NCBI RefSeq assembly: GCF_002075345.1
Contig: NZ_NAEW01000005.1
Span: forward strand, 186,001 to 250,000
Length of the DNA stretch: 64,000 nt
Direction of reading: 5' to 3'
From: Citrobacter braakii
GTDB taxonomy: Bacteria > Pseudomonadota > Gammaproteobacteria > Enterobacterales > Enterobacteriaceae
Part shown: positions 39,447-49,714 of the stretch, piece by piece
Position numbering within the stretch: position 1 is the first letter of the stretch
How the letters are laid out: every line of letters begins with the position of its first letter
The notes under the pieces: model-generated
The model's input: only the letters and a program-made list of their open reading frames with translations
Databases searched by the model: none
Told to the model about the DNA's origin: nothing
Program-made: the position numbers and the translations under genes

Positions 39447-40463
39447 TTAACGGGCGGTTGAGCCGCGCACGATCAGCTCGCCGGAGAATACCTGTTCCTG
39501 AATGGCAGCAGAGCCGCCATCAATTCGGCGTACAACCTGCTCAACGGCGGTGTAGCCAATCTGCCATGTGGGTTGTTTCAACGTGGTGATACCGACGCCC
39601 GCCAGCTCCGCCCATTCCAGTTCGTCAAAACCGAGCAGGCCGATATCGCTGCCCCAGTTAAGGCCAATGCGCTTCAGGGCGCGGGCAACCTGCAGCGTGA
39701 GAGCGCCGTTGGCAGAGATAACGGCTTTGCGCATCCCCCGATGCTGCTGGTGAAACTGGCGCAGCGTGTCATCCAGTTGCGTATTGTCCGTTAGCGGGAC
39801 TTCGGCATTTTGCGCGATAACGCCGGGGTACTGTGCGAGCGTGGCGCGAAAAGCGCTCAGGCGTTCGCGGCGGGTATTCACCATGCCCAGCGGTTCGCTG
39901 AGGAACAGGATGGCTTCAAAACCTTGCTCGACCAGATGTTCAGTGGCAACCGTTGCCGCCTGGGTGTTATCCAGCCCGACCATATCACAGGCAAAATCGG
40001 GGATTTTACGGTCAATCAGTACCATCGGTAGCGCAGACTGTTGCAGGCGGTTCAGCCCCTCTTCGCGCATTCCAACGGCGTTGACCACAATCCCTTCGAC
40101 CTGGTAGCTGCGCAGCAGGTCGAGATAATGCAGCTCCTGATCCACTTCGTTGTTGGTGTTACACACCAGCGGGGTAAAGCCCTTATCGCGACAGGCGGCT
40201 TCAATCCCGCTTAACACGTTGACGGAGTAGGGATTAGTAATATCGGCGATGATCAGACCAATCAGACGGGTACGACCGTGTTTCAGGCCTCTTGCCATCA
40301 GGCTGGGACGGTAGTCGAGATCGGCAATGGCTTGTTCAATGCGGGCCAGTAGCGCGTCGGAAAGCAGGTGCTTTTCACCGTTGAGGTAGCGTGAAATGCT
40401 GGTCTTGCCGGTTTTTGCGGCTTTCGCCACATCGCTGATGGTTGCCCGTGTTGATTTGCTCAT
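39447..40463 (-). CDS. LacI-family repressor, PtxS/GntR-like
   Basis: 338-residue LacI regulator. The N-terminal HTH TISDVAKAAKTGKTSISRYLNGE is followed by a hinge (YRPSLMARGLKHGRT) and a sugar-binding domain (LIGLIIADITNPYSVNVLSGIE). Start ATG at 40463 is preferred over an in-frame TTG at 40493 because it follows AGGGAAATCAG and gives a normal LacI start. It lies upstream of, and on the same strand as, kguE-K-T-ghrB, with a CCGG-centred palindrome between. By analogy with PtxS it would be released by 2-ketogluconate. Confidence 0.85.
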   Translation of the reverse strand: MSKSTRATISDVAKAAKTGKTSISRYLNGEKHLLSDALLARIEQAIADLDYRPSLMARGLKHGRTRLIGLIIADITNPYSVNVLSGIEAACRDKGFTPLVCNTNNEVDQELHYLDLLRSYQVEGIVVNAVGMREEGLNRLQQSALPMVLIDRKIPDFACDMVGLDNTQAATVATEHLVEQGFEAILFLSEPLGMVNTRRERLSAFRATLAQYPGVIAQNAEVPLTDNTQLDDTLRQFHQQHRGMRKAVISANGALTLQVARALKRIGLNWGSDIGLLGFDELEWAELAGVGITTLKQPTWQIGYTAVEQVVRRIDGGSAAIQEQVFSGELIVRGSTAR

Positions 40464-40528
40464 CGCTGATTTCCCTAAATTTGGTGACAACACCTTAACG
40501 CGAAAATCAACGATGGCAAGTGCTTCAT

Positions 40529-40557
40529 GCCGGATAAGACGCTGCCATTATCCGGCA
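40529..40557. repeat. REP-like palindrome
   Basis: GCCGGATAAGACGCTGCCATTATCCGGC, of REP type, lies between the repressor gene and the 3' end of yiaD. Confidence 0.65.
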
Positions 40558-40564
40558 CAAAACG

Positions 40565-41227
40565 TTACTGGAGCGGGCTTAAGGTGATCTCTACGCGGCG
40601 GTTTTGTGCTTTACCTTCCGCCGTGCTGTTACTGGCGATCGGGTTTGCCGGGCCCATACCCTGAGTGCGGATACGGTTAGCGGCGACGCCTTGAGTGATT
40701 AAGGCGCTGGCCACGGAGTCCGCGCGCTGTTGCGACAGGCGCATATTCAGATCCTGACTGCCGGTGCTGTCGGTGAAGCCGAGCACGTTGACGGCGGTTT
40801 TATTGTACTCTTTCAGTACCATTGCCACGCCTGTCAGGGTGTTGGCACCCGCAGGTTTCAGGTTGCTGCTGTTGCTGTCGAAGGTGACGTTATTTGGCAT
40901 ATTCAGGATGATGTTATCGCCACTGCGCGTCACGCTGACGCCCGTTCCCTGCATTTTGTCGCGCAGTTTTGCTTCCTGCACGTCCATGTAATAGCCGACA
41001 CCGCCGCCAACGGCCGCGCCAGCCGCCGCACCAATCAGCGCGCCTTTGCCGCGATCTTTCTTCGAAGAAGAGAGTGCGCCAATACCCGCGCCGACCAGAG
41101 AGCCAATACCCGCGCCAATGCCGGATTTACCCGCTTCGCGTTCGCCGGTGTAAGGGTTTGTTGTGCAGCCAGAAACCGCCAGGGCGCCGCTCACGATGGC
41201 AGCAATAACAAAAACACGTTTCTTCAT
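40565..41227 (-). CDS. yiaD: OmpA-domain lipoprotein YiaD
   Basis: 220-residue outer-membrane lipoprotein. The lipobox is LAVSGC (cysteine about 21). A glycine-zipper segment (GIGAGIGSLVGAGIG, ALIGAAAGAAVGGGVG) is followed by a C-terminal OmpA-like peptidoglycan-binding domain (about 110-220; FTDSTGSQDLNMRLSQQRADS, NRRVEITL). E. coli YiaD is a multicopy suppressor affecting BAM assembly. Divergent from bisC. Confidence 0.94.
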   Translation of the reverse strand: MKKRVFVIAAIVSGALAVSGCTTNPYTGEREAGKSGIGAGIGSLVGAGIGALSSSKKDRGKGALIGAAAGAAVGGGVGYYMDVQEAKLRDKMQGTGVSVTRSGDNIILNMPNNVTFDSNSSNLKPAGANTLTGVAMVLKEYNKTAVNVLGFTDSTGSQDLNMRLSQQRADSVASALITQGVAANRIRTQGMGPANPIASNSTAEGKAQNRRVEITLSPLQ

Positions 41228-41386
41228 CTTAATTCCTTAATGACTTTTTCTTCTTTGCCACAGCGACCGTGGCGGTTGATTATGACGTGTGAACATGAAG
41301 AAAATTCCAGGGAAGACTCTGAAATTTGTAAGTAACATTGAACGGCATAATAAATAAGCCGTCACATCGCATTCAGGAGCGCCATC

Positions 41387-43720
41387 TTGGCTAATTCACC
41401 CGCACATTACTCGGTGTTAACCGCCGCCCACTGGGGACCTATTCTCGTCGAAACCGATGGCGAGACGGTTTTCTCCTCTCGCGGCGCGCTGCCCACCGCC
41501 CATCCCAACTCTTTGCAAACCGTGGTGCGCGACCAGGTACACAGTAAAACGCGGGTACGTTTTCCCATGGTGCGTAAAGGCTTTCTCGCCTCGCCGGATA
41601 ATCCGCAGGGAGTGCGCGGGCAGGATGAATTTGTTCGTGTCAGTTGGGACGACGCGCTGAATCTTATCCATACGCAGCATAAACGCATCCGTGACAGCTA
41701 CGGGCCGGCCTCGATTTTTGCCGGTTCCTACGGCTGGCGTTCCAACGGCGTGTTACACAAAGCCGCAACCCTGCTACAGCGTTATATGGCGCTGGCGGGC
41801 GGTTATACCGGGCATCTGGGGGATTACTCGACAGGCGCTGCGCAGGCCATCATGCCGTACGTGGTGGGCGGTAACGAAGTTTACCAGCAGCAGACCAGTT
41901 GGCCGGTGGTGCTGGAGAACAGCGAAGTGGTGGTGTTATGGAGCGCCAATCCGCTGAATACCCTGAAAATTGCCTGGAACGCCTCCGACGAGCAGGGCCT
42001 CGCTTACTTTGAGGCACTGCGTGGCAGCGGGAAGCGGTTGATCTGTATCGATCCGATGCGATCGGAAAGCGTCGATTTCTTTGGCGAGAAGATGGAATGG
42101 ATCGCTCCGCATATGGGGACCGACGTGGCGCTGATGCTGGGTATCGCGCATACGCTGGTGGAAAACGGCTGGCACGACGCGGACTTTCTCGCCCGGTGTA
42201 CGACCGGATATGACCGTTTTGCCGACTATCTGCTGGGCAAATCTGACGATGTTGCAAAAACGGCAGAATGGGCCGCTGAAATTTGTGGTGTTCCGGCGGC
42301 GAAAATACGTGAACTTGCGGCGATATTTCACCAAAACACCACCATGCTGATGGCGGGGTGGGGTATGCAACGCCAGCAGTATGGCGAGCAGAAACACTGG
42401 ATGATTGTCACGCTGGCCGCCATGCTCGGGCAAATCGGGACGCCTGGCGGCGGCTTTGGGCTGTCGTACCATTTTGCCAACGGCGGCAACCCAACGCGCC
42501 GTGCTGCGGTGCTGGCTTCAATGCAGGGCAGCGTTAAAAACGGTACCGACGCGGTAGATAAAATCCCGGTGGCGCGAATTGTTGAAGCGCTGGAGAACCC
42601 CGGTGGTTTTTATCAGCACAACGGTATGGACCGCCATTTCCCGGACATCCGTATGCTGTGGTGGGCGGGCGGCGCCAACTTCACCCATCATCAGGACACC
42701 AACCGTCTGATTCGCGCCTGGCAAAAACCGGAGCTGGTGGTTATCTCGGAGTGTTTCTGGACAGCCGCAGCGAAGCATGCCGATATCGTGCTGCCGGCGA
42801 CGACGTCTTTTGAGCGTAATGATTTGACCATGACCGGCGATTACAGCAACCAGCATCTGGTGCCGATGAAGCAGGTTGTATCGCCGCAGGCTGAAGCGCG
42901 AAATGATTTTGATGTCTTTGCCGAGCTGAGTGAACGCTGGGAGAAGGGCGGATATGAGCGATTTACCGAAGGCAAAAGCGAGCTGGAATGGCTGGAGACT
43001 TTTTACAACATTGCCGGGCAGCGTGGGGCTAGCCAGCAGGTGACATTGCCGCCATTCACCGAGTTTTGGCAGCGGAATGCGCTGATCGAAATGCCGGAAA
43101 ACGCCGCCAGCGCGGAGTTTATCCGTTTCGCGGATTTTCGCCGCAACCCACAGGCGCATCCGCTGAAAACGGACAGCGGTAAAATTGAAATCTACTCCGC
43201 GAGGATTGCCGGTTACGGTTACGCGGACTGTGCGGGGCATCCGATGTGGCTGGAGCCGGATGAGTGGTTCGGTAACGCCGAGCCGGGCCAGTTACAGCTG
43301 CTTTCCGCCCATCCGGCGCACCGTTTGCACAGTCAGCTAAATTACAGCGCGTTGCGCGAACAGTATGCGGTAGCGGATCGTGAGCCCGTCACGATTCATC
43401 CGCAGGATGCCAAAGCGCGCGGTATTGCGGATGGCGACACGGTCAGAGTGTGGAACCAGCGTGGGCACGTTCTGGCGGGAGCGGTCGTGACGACGGGAAT
43501 TAAACCCGGTGTCATCTGTATTCATGAGGGCGCCTGGCCTGATTTGGATCTTGCCGCCAACGGTATTTGTAAAAATGGCGCCGTCAACGTGCTGACCAAA
43601 GATCTCCCCAGCTCGAAGCTGGGGAATGGCTGTGCGGGCAACACTGCGCTGGCGTGGCTCGAAAAATACAGCGGACCAACGTTGACGCTTACGGCGTTTG
43701 ATCCGCCTGCCAGCCCATAA
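41387..43720 (+). CDS. bisC: Biotin sulfoxide reductase
   Basis: 777-residue molybdopterin-guanine-dinucleotide enzyme of the DMSO reductase family. It reduces biotin sulfoxide (and methionine sulfoxide) in the cytoplasm. It has no twin-arginine signal. The serine of GDYSTGAAQ is the expected molybdenum ligand; [27 protein letters not shown] and the C-terminal cofactor-binding domain ([11 protein letters not shown]) are typical. The start is TTG at 41387, supported by CAGGAG nearby and by the E. coli protein start MANS. Its last 32 bases overlap yiaC on the opposite strand. Confidence 0.95.
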   Translation: MANSPAHYSVLTAAHWGPILVETDGETVFSSRGALPTAHPNSLQTVVRDQVHSKTRVRFPMVRKGFLASPDNPQGVRGQDEFVRVSWDDALNLIHTQHKRIRDSYGPASIFAGSYGWRSNGVLHKAATLLQRYMALAGGYTGHLGDYSTGAAQAIMPYVVGGNEVYQQQTSWPVVLENSEVVVLWSANPLNTLKIAWNASDEQGLAYFEALRGSGKRLICIDPMRSESVDFFGEKMEWIAPHMGTDVALMLGIAHTLVENGWHDADFLARCTTGYDRFADYLLGKSDDVAKTAEWAAEICGVPAAKIRELAAIFHQNTTMLMAGWGMQRQQYGEQKHWMIVTLAAMLGQIGTPGGGFGLSYHFANGGNPTRRAAVLASMQGSVKNGTDAVDKIPVARIVEALENPGGFYQHNGMDRHFPDIRMLWWAGGANFTHHQDTNRLIRAWQKPELVVISECFWTAAAKHADIVLPATTSFERNDLTMTGDYSNQHLVPMKQVVSPQAEARNDFDVFAELSERWEKGGYERFTEGKSELEWLETFYNIAGQRGASQQVTLPPFTEFWQRNALIEMPENAASAEFIRFADFRRNPQAHPLKTDSGKIEIYSARIAGYGYADCAGHPMWLEPDEWFGNAEPGQLQLLSAHPAHRLHSQLNYSALREQYAVADREPVTIHPQDAKARGIADGDTVRVWNQRGHVLAGAVVTTGIKPGVICIHEGAWPDLDLAANGICKNGAVNVLTKDLPSSKLGNGCAGNTALAWLEKYSGPTLTLTAFDPPASP

Positions 43721-44129
43721 TCCACGTGGGATGGTGAGTCTCTTCCTGCCATGCGCCATCTTCAATGCGAAAACCCAGCGCATGGTAGAAGTTCACCGCT
43801 GATTGATTCTTCTGGTAGACCTCGAGGCTGAGTAACGAAAAGCGCTGCTGTACATGCTGCACCAGCGCTTTGCCGATCCCGCTTCTGATGGCGGCAGGCG
43901 CGACGAACAGCGCGCCGAGAAAGCGGTCGTCAATGACGCTGGCAAAGCCTTTGAGCACCCCTTCTTCTTCCCATACCCAGGTTTGTGCGGCTGGCAGGTA
44001 AACATCCCGCACGATGGATTCACTTTCGCGCCAGTAGCGTTCTTCGATAAACGGATGGGCATGGATCGTGCTTTCCATCCACAGCGCCAGAATCGACGGT
44101 AGATCGTCAGCCTTTGATTCACGAATCAT
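43689..44129 (-). CDS. yiaC: GNAT N-acetyltransferase YiaC
   Basis: 146-residue GNAT acetyltransferase. The acetyl-CoA pyrophosphate loop is visible as [17 protein letters not shown], followed by [20 protein letters not shown]. coli YiaC acetylates protein lysines. The ATG at 44129 gives the family start MIRES and overlaps the tag stop by 11 bases, so the two are probably translated together. In-frame codons further upstream lie inside tag. Confidence 0.9.
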   Translation of the reverse strand: MIRESKADDLPSILALWMESTIHAHPFIEERYWRESESIVRDVYLPAAQTWVWEEEGVLKGFASVIDDRFLGALFVAPAAIRSGIGKALVQHVQQRFSLLSLEVYQKNQSAVNFYHALGFRIEDGAWQEETHHPTWIMGWQADQTP

Positions 44130-44688
44130 GTTGTTCTCCCGGGTAACAGATACAGGTGGTGACATGGTCGTTGACCAGGCCGCATGCCTGCATAAAGGAG
44201 TAACAAATGGTGGTGCCGACAAACTTAAATCCACGTTTTTTTAACGCTTTAGACAGTGCATCTGACGCAGGTGTAGAGGTGGGAATATCGCTCAGGTTGG
44301 CGGCGCGGGTCACTTGCGGTTGGTTATCAACAAATGACCAGACGAACTCGCTAAACGATTCTCCGTTTTGCGCCATGGTCAGAAAGGCGCGAGCGTTGCC
44401 GATAATGGCCTGAATTTTTCCTCGATGGCGAATAATGCCGGCATCCAGTACCAGTCTTTCCACATCCTCTTCGGTCATGGCCGCCACTTTTTCCGGGTCA
44501 AAATGGTGGAAGGCGTGGCGATAATTTTCCCGTTTCTTTAGCACGGTGATCCACGATAAACCGGCCTGTTGGCCTTCCAGACAGATCATTTCGAACAGCT
44601 TGTTGCCATCTGTTTCGGGGACGCCCCATTCCTTGTCGTGGTAGGCAATGTAAAGTGGGTCCTGGCTGACCCATCCGCAACGCTGCAT
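44119..44688 (-). CDS. tag: 3-methyladenine DNA glycosylase I
   Basis: 189-residue constitutive base-excision enzyme removing 3-methyladenine from DNA. The helix-hairpin-helix-type fold uses a structural zinc; ligands C4 and H17 (MQRCGW, AYHDKEWG) and the C-terminal NDHVTTCICYPG are visible. LEGQQAGLSWITVLKKRENY is the base-pocket segment. It overlaps yiaC at its 3' end. Confidence 0.96.
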   Translation of the reverse strand: MQRCGWVSQDPLYIAYHDKEWGVPETDGNKLFEMICLEGQQAGLSWITVLKKRENYRHAFHHFDPEKVAAMTEEDVERLVLDAGIIRHRGKIQAIIGNARAFLTMAQNGESFSEFVWSFVDNQPQVTRAANLSDIPTSTPASDALSKALKKRGFKFVGTTICYSFMQACGLVNDHVTTCICYPGEQHDS

Positions 44689-44844
44689 ATTCTTCCTCGC
44701 TGTTTTTACTGGCGTAAAAATTTCATTCGGCCCGCCTTGACGCGCCAGCTAAAAAGACAATATTTAATACAGGGCCTGATGGGCCCGATATCCTTCACAC
44801 AATGACAATAATATCGCCGAATTCGGCTCTTTTCTGGAGTCGCG

Positions 44845-45549
44845 TTGATGATTATAAGAAACAGTAGTGGTCGCCAAAGGTTAACTCTGGCGAGCGTCGT
44901 AGTTTGTGCGCTGTTCATCAATACAGCATATGGCTGGCAACAAGAATATATCGTTGATGCGATGTCAGGGCATACGGCTGAACGTTATACATGGGACAGC
45001 GATCACCAACCACGTTATAACGACATTCTGGAAGAACGTATTCGCTCCACTCAAAACGTGGCGGGTCCCGTGGTGAATCTGGCGGATGAAACGCCTATGG
45101 ATGCGACCAGCGGCATGAGTATGGGCTGGAACTTTCCGCTTTCAAGGCAGGTGATGACCGGTCCGGTGGCCGCGCTGCATTATGACGGTTCGACCACGTC
45201 TACTTACAACGAATTTGGCGATAGCGTGACGTCGGTAACGCAGAACGATCCGCTGTGGCATGCCAGCGTCAGCACGTTAGGCTGGCGAGTCAATTCTCAG
45301 TTCGGTGATGTGCGACCATGGGCGCAAATCAGCTATAACCAGCAGTTTGGCGAGAATATCTGGAAAGCGCAGTCGGGCCTCAGTCGCATGACGGCGGCGG
45401 GTCAAGACGGTAACTGGCTGGATGTTACCGTTGGCGCAGATATGCTGTTGAACCGGCACATGGCGGCTTACGCGGCGCTTTCGCAGGCGGAAAATAGCAC
45501 CAATAACAGCGACTATATGTACACCATGGGAGTGAGTGCCAAATTTTAA
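44845..45549 (+). CDS. yhjY: Outer-membrane beta-barrel protein YhjY (autotransporter-domain)
   Basis: 234 residues. An N-terminal signal peptide (cut near residue 30, after NTAYG) is followed by a sequence resembling the autotransporter beta domain and ending in the BAM-type signal VSAKF. No passenger domain is present. Motifs are SGMSMGWNFPL, DPLWHASVSTLGWRV and WAQISYNQQFGENIWKAQSG. Function is unclear; the family includes lipase/esterase-type autotransporter barrels. Lies between tag and yhjX as in E. coli. Confidence 0.88.
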   Translation: MMIIRNSSGRQRLTLASVVVCALFINTAYGWQQEYIVDAMSGHTAERYTWDSDHQPRYNDILEERIRSTQNVAGPVVNLADETPMDATSGMSMGWNFPLSRQVMTGPVAALHYDGSTTSTYNEFGDSVTSVTQNDPLWHASVSTLGWRVNSQFGDVRPWAQISYNQQFGENIWKAQSGLSRMTAAGQDGNWLDVTVGADMLLNRHMAAYAALSQAENSTNNSDYMYTMGVSAKF

Positions 45550-45687
45550 CGCAAACAATCATCATATAAACATCTCCGTTACATATTGAGAACAGCAATC
45601 ACACGCCCCTCAGCGATAGCGTGTACTAACTCTTACGATAAAATCCAGTAACCCGACTTTTTGTCTCGTCATTCATTCCGCATTCCA

Positions 45688-45718
45688 GGCATTTCATTCC
45701 GTCCTGGTGGCATTTCAT
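45688..45718 (+). promoter_or_regulatory. YpdB-type direct repeat upstream of yhjX
   Basis: GGCATTTCAT occurs twice (45688-45697 and 45709-45718) with an 11-base spacer. This is the same repeat and spacing reported for YpdB, the pyruvate-responsive LytTR regulator of E. coli yhjX. Confidence 0.85.
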
Positions 45719-45800
45719 GCCGTTTTCTCCTGGCCATAAAAGCGCTTCGGTATGGTTGTTGGCAGAGAATTTCCCATTTTGCTTATGCAGGAAGACTGCC

Positions 45801-47003
45801 ATGAAAACTTCTGATTATCAGCGCACTCGCTGGCTAACACTGATCGGCACGATTATTACCCAATTTGCTTTAGGTTCTGTTTATACCTGGAGCCTGTTTA
45901 ATGGCGCGCTCTCTTCTAAGCTCGATGCGCCGGTAAGTCAGGTGGCATTTTCCTTTGGCCTGCTGAGCCTCGGGCTGGCGATTTCCTCTTCCGTTGCCGG
46001 CAAGCTGCAGGAACGTTTTGGCGTGAAACGCGTCACCATGGCCTCCGGTATTTTACTCGGCGTCGGTTTCTTCTTAACCGCCCATTCCAACAGCCTGATT
46101 ATGCTGTGGCTGAGCGCCGGTGTGCTGGTTGGTCTGGCGGATGGTGCAGGTTACCTGTTAACGCTTTCCAACTGCGTAAAATGGTTCCCTGAGCGTAAAG
46201 GGCTGATTTCCGCCTTTGCCATCGGTTCTTATGGCCTTGGCAGCCTCGGTTTTAAATTTATCGACAGCCAACTGCTGAGCACCGTGGGCCTGGAAAAAAC
46301 CTTCATGATTTGGGGCGCAATCGTACTGGTGATGATCGTCTTTGGCTCCACGCTGATGAAAGATGCGCCGAATCAGGAAGTGAAAGCGAAGAATGGCGTA
46401 GTTGAGAACGACTACACCCTGGCGCAGTCCATGCGCAAACCGCAGTACTGGATGCTGGCAGTCATGTTCCTGACGGCGTGTATGAGCGGTCTGTACGTCA
46501 TTGGCGTGGCGAAAGATATCGCACAAAGCCTGGCGCATATGGATGTGGCGACGGCGGCGAATGCGGTTACCGTCATTTCTATCGCGAACCTGTCGGGTCG
46601 TCTGGTGCTGGGGATTCTGTCCGATAAAATCTCTCGTATTCGCGTGATCACCATTGGTCAGGTTGTTTCTCTGGTCGGTATGGCTGCACTGTTGTTCGCG
46701 CCGCTGAATGACGTAACCTTCTTTATGGCAATTGCCTGTGTCGCATTTAACTTTGGCGGTACCATCACCGTATTCCCGTCACTGGTCAGCGAGTTCTTCG
46801 GTCTGAATAACCTGGCTAAAAACTACGGTGTTATTTACCTGGGCTTCGGTATCGGTAGCATTTGCGGTTCCATTATCGCCTCGCTGTTTGGCGGGTTCTA
46901 TGTGACCTTCTGCGTCATCTTTGCGCTGTTAATCATTTCGCTGGCGCTTTCTACCACTATTCGTCAGCCACAACGTAGCGTCTATACCGAGGCGCACGCC
47001 TAA
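45801..47003 (+). CDS. yhjX: MFS transporter YhjX (YpdA/YpdB target)
   Basis: 400-residue major-facilitator protein of the oxalate/formate antiporter family with 12 transmembrane segments (GTIITQFALGSVYTWSLFNGAL, KWFPERKGLISAFAIGSYG). In E. coli it is induced by the YpdA/YpdB system in response to pyruvate; the physiological substrate is debated. I use the ATG at 45801, not the in-frame codon at 45717, which lies inside the YpdB repeat. Terminated by the hairpin at 47029. Confidence 0.94.
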   Translation: MKTSDYQRTRWLTLIGTIITQFALGSVYTWSLFNGALSSKLDAPVSQVAFSFGLLSLGLAISSSVAGKLQERFGVKRVTMASGILLGVGFFLTAHSNSLIMLWLSAGVLVGLADGAGYLLTLSNCVKWFPERKGLISAFAIGSYGLGSLGFKFIDSQLLSTVGLEKTFMIWGAIVLVMIVFGSTLMKDAPNQEVKAKNGVVENDYTLAQSMRKPQYWMLAVMFLTACMSGLYVIGVAKDIAQSLAHMDVATAANAVTVISIANLSGRLVLGILSDKISRIRVITIGQVVSLVGMAALLFAPLNDVTFFMAIACVAFNFGGTITVFPSLVSEFFGLNNLAKNYGVIYLGFGIGSICGSIIASLFGGFYVTFCVIFALLIISLALSTTIRQPQRSVYTEAHA

Positions 47004-47028
47004 ATCTATTAGTAGTATGATTAATACC

Positions 47029-47064
47029 TGGCGCATATATTTACAAAAATTTATGCGCCATTTT
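47029..47064 (+). terminator. yhjX terminator
   Basis: TGGCGCATA and TATGCGCCA arms with an AT-rich loop, then TTTT. Confidence 0.8.
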
Positions 47065-47213
47065 CATTCTCTATAAGCACTTTTGCTCCCTCCTGTGGTC
47101 TACTTACCCGCGCCCGTAGACATTTCACCTCTGCTGTTGTCGCATTTTTCCTCTGTCAGGTCTGATTGATCGCTGCTCAGGGTTTTTTATCCCGATTTCC
47201 AGGGTTTGTTTGC

Positions 47214-48908
47214 ATGAGATACATTAAGTCGATGACGCAGCAGAAACTCAGTTTCTTGCTGGCAATCTATATCGGTTTGTTTATGAACTGTGCTGTATTT
47301 TTCCGTCGTTTTAGCGGATATGCGCACGATTTTACCGTCTGGAAAGGACTTTCCGCGGTTGTTGAATTGGCCGGCACTGTGCTGGTGACCTTCTTTTTAC
47401 TACGACTTCTCTCTTTGTTTGGCCGCCGCGCCTGGCGTGTCCTGGCAACCTGTTTGGTGCTGTGTTCTGCCGGCGCCAGTTATTATATGACCTTCCTGAA
47501 CGTGGTAATTGGTTACGGTATTATCGCCTCCGTAATGACCACGGATATTGATTTATCGAAAGAAGTCGTCGGCTGGCATTTCATCGTGTGGCTGGTTTCG
47601 GTCAGTATTATTCCCTTGGTGCTGATTTGGAGTAACCGCTGCCGCTACACGTTGATGAGACAAATTCGTACACCGGGCATGAGGTGGCGTAGCGTAGCGG
47701 TGGTTTTGTTAGCTGGCCTGATGGTATGGGTACCAATTCGCCTGCTGAGCATGCAACAGAGAAGCGTGGAGCGAGAAACTGGTATCGATTTACCCAGCTA
47801 TGGCGGGGTTGTGGCGAACTCTTATTTGCCGTCAAACTGGCTCTCTGCGCTGGGTTTGTACGCCTGGGCACAGGTGGATGAATCCTCAGACAACAAATCG
47901 CTGATGAACCCGGCGAAGAAATTTACCTATGTTGAGCCCAAGAACCTCGACGACACCTATGTGGTCTTTATTATCGGCGAAACCACCCGCTGGGACCATA
48001 TGGGGATTTTTGGCTATGAGCGAAATACCACGCCAAGGCTCGCCCAGGAGAAAAACCTGGCCGCGTTCCGTGGATATTCCTGTGACACAGCGACCAAGCT
48101 TTCGCTGCGCTGTATGTTTGTGCGTGAAGGTGGGGCGGAAGAAAACCCGCAGCGTACCCTGAAAGAACAAAACGTCTTTTCCGTGCTCGGTCAGTTAGGG
48201 TTCAAGACAGACCTCTACGCGATGCAAAGCGAGATGTGGTTCTACAGCAATACCATGGCGGAGAACATCGCTTACCGAGAGCAGATTGGCGCAGAGCCGC
48301 GTAACCGTGGCAAGAACGTTGACGATATGCTGTTGATTACCGAAATGCAGCAGTCTCTGCAACCGACTGATGATGATGGCAAACGTCTGATTATTCTGCA
48401 TACCAAAGGTTCGCATTTTAACTACACGCAGCGCTACACCCGCGAATATGCGCAGTGGAAGCCGGAGTGTGTCAATGTGGATAGCGGTTGCTCGAAAGCC
48501 GAGATGATTAACTCTTTTGATAACTCGGTAACCTATGTAGATCACTTTATTACCAAAGTGTTTGATCAACTGCGGGATAAGAAAGCGATAGTGTTCTACG
48601 CCGCCGATCACGGTGAGTCGATTAACGAGCGTGAGCACCTGCACGGTACGCCGCGTAAAATGGCTCCGCCAGAGCAGTTCCGCGTTCCAATGCTGGTGTG
48701 GATGTCAGACAAATATCTGGAAGACCCAGACCATGCGAAGGCGTTTGCACACCTGAAGCAAGAAGCGGATATGAAGGTGCCGCGTCGTCATGTGGAACTG
48801 TACGACACTATTTTGGGTTGCCTCGGTTATACCTCGCCAAATGGCGGTATTAACGAGAATAATAACTGGTGCCGTATCCCGGACGCGAAGAAGGTTACGG
48901 CTCAGTAA
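47214..48908 (+). CDS. eptB: Kdo2-lipid A phosphoethanolamine 7''-transferase EptB
   Basis: 564-residue inner-membrane enzyme that adds phosphoethanolamine to the outer Kdo of lipopolysaccharide. Five N-terminal helices (to about 190) precede a periplasmic sulfatase-like domain. That domain has the zinc/nucleophile motifs [24 protein letters not shown] (threonine nucleophile), [13 protein letters not shown] and [19 protein letters not shown] at 47214 matches the family start MRYIKS. In E. coli it is controlled by sigma-E and the sRNAs MgrR and ArcZ; I did not identify those sites. Followed by proK. Confidence 0.95.
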   Translation: MRYIKSMTQQKLSFLLAIYIGLFMNCAVFFRRFSGYAHDFTVWKGLSAVVELAGTVLVTFFLLRLLSLFGRRAWRVLATCLVLCSAGASYYMTFLNVVIGYGIIASVMTTDIDLSKEVVGWHFIVWLVSVSIIPLVLIWSNRCRYTLMRQIRTPGMRWRSVAVVLLAGLMVWVPIRLLSMQQRSVERETGIDLPSYGGVVANSYLPSNWLSALGLYAWAQVDESSDNKSLMNPAKKFTYVEPKNLDDTYVVFIIGETTRWDHMGIFGYERNTTPRLAQEKNLAAFRGYSCDTATKLSLRCMFVREGGAEENPQRTLKEQNVFSVLGQLGFKTDLYAMQSEMWFYSNTMAENIAYREQIGAEPRNRGKNVDDMLLITEMQQSLQPTDDDGKRLIILHTKGSHFNYTQRYTREYAQWKPECVNVDSGCSKAEMINSFDNSVTYVDHFITKVFDQLRDKKAIVFYAADHGESINEREHLHGTPRKMAPPEQFRVPMLVWMSDKYLEDPDHAKAFAHLKQEADMKVPRRHVELYDTILGCLGYTSPNGGINENNNWCRIPDAKKVTAQ

Positions 48909-48999
48909 TTGGGCTGCTGACTTTCTCGCCGATCAAATGGCATTTTGATACTAAGGGATTGACGGGGGCGCGGCTGAGCAGTAAGATGCGCCCCGCATT

Positions 49000-49076
<77 letters not shown>

Positions 49077-49081
49077 AATTC

Positions 49082-49110
49082 AAAACCCTGCTCAACGAGC
49101 AGGGTTTTTT
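49082..49110 (+). terminator. proK terminator
   Basis: AAAACCCTGCTC and GAGCAGGGTTTTTT, a strong stem with an AAC loop and a T-run. Confidence 0.9.
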
Positions 49111-49125
49111 GCATTAGTGGCGAGT

Positions 49126-49146
49126 AATCCTCTCTCTCCGACCAAA
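49126..49146 (+). repeat. Degenerate copy of the proK 3' end
   Basis: AATCCTCTCTCTCCGACCAAA matches the tRNA 3' end plus following bases (49058-49078) at 19 of 21 positions, 68 bases downstream. This is what a residual attachment site or a partial tRNA duplication would look like. Confidence 0.6.
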
Positions 49147-49714
49147 ATTGACCTTCCTTTTATCTGCAAAAATTGTGCACCACTTCCCACTGACTGTTAA
49201 CGATTCTGTGACATATTCCATTGCCTTTTTTTATATTTGCTTGAAACTTTTTTTGCGCTACTTATGGCTGAACCTGGCATTTTCCGCTGTGCGCTTTAGC
49301 GTTCATGGCATTAATCGCTCAGATATGCAGCATTAATTTAGAAAGTTTTAATAATTTGCATAAATGTTAATCACCAAATGTTGCGAAATATGAAGATGTT
49401 TATTCTGGCATAGTGCGCGTAGCACAAATTTCCCTGCTGAAAATGTCCTTCTGCACTTTTTTTAATCTTTGTTTGCGAATTCTCACCGTTGGTGTAAATC
49501 ACGGTTACCTGTATTGACGTTTTCACATTCTGTTGACAGATTGTAGGGCATGAGGGGCATTTCATGGAGAATCCGCACTGCAACTCAGTCGCTTATGTGA
49601 ACGGAATCCCTATCCTCTTAACGCCGACCCGGCCGGGTAAAAAACAAAAAAGGCCAGGCGGTGCAAACCCACTGCAAAGGGTAAAACAACAAACATCACA
49701 TTTGGAGCAGAAGA
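49147..49714 (+). promoter_or_regulatory. dppA upstream region and leader with GcvB-like target
   Basis: 568 bases without a credible gene. The first 400 are AT-rich with no recognised element. The last part is the dppA leader and ends in a C/A-rich stretch, ACAACAAACATCACATTTGG (about 49686-49705), overlapping the ribosome site. In E. coli and Salmonella the sRNA GcvB pairs to this kind of CA-rich sequence to repress dppA. A 78-codon frame at 49564-49800 crosses into dppA and is not accepted. Confidence 0.7.

Noticed and set aside
42518-43240. 240-codon frame antisense to bisC
   Set aside because: Lies wholly within bisC coding sequence and resembles no family I know.
45717-45800. N-terminal extension of yhjX from an upstream ATG
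   Set aside because: The ATG lies inside the second YpdB repeat; the shorter start at 45801 fits the family and gives a normal first membrane helix.
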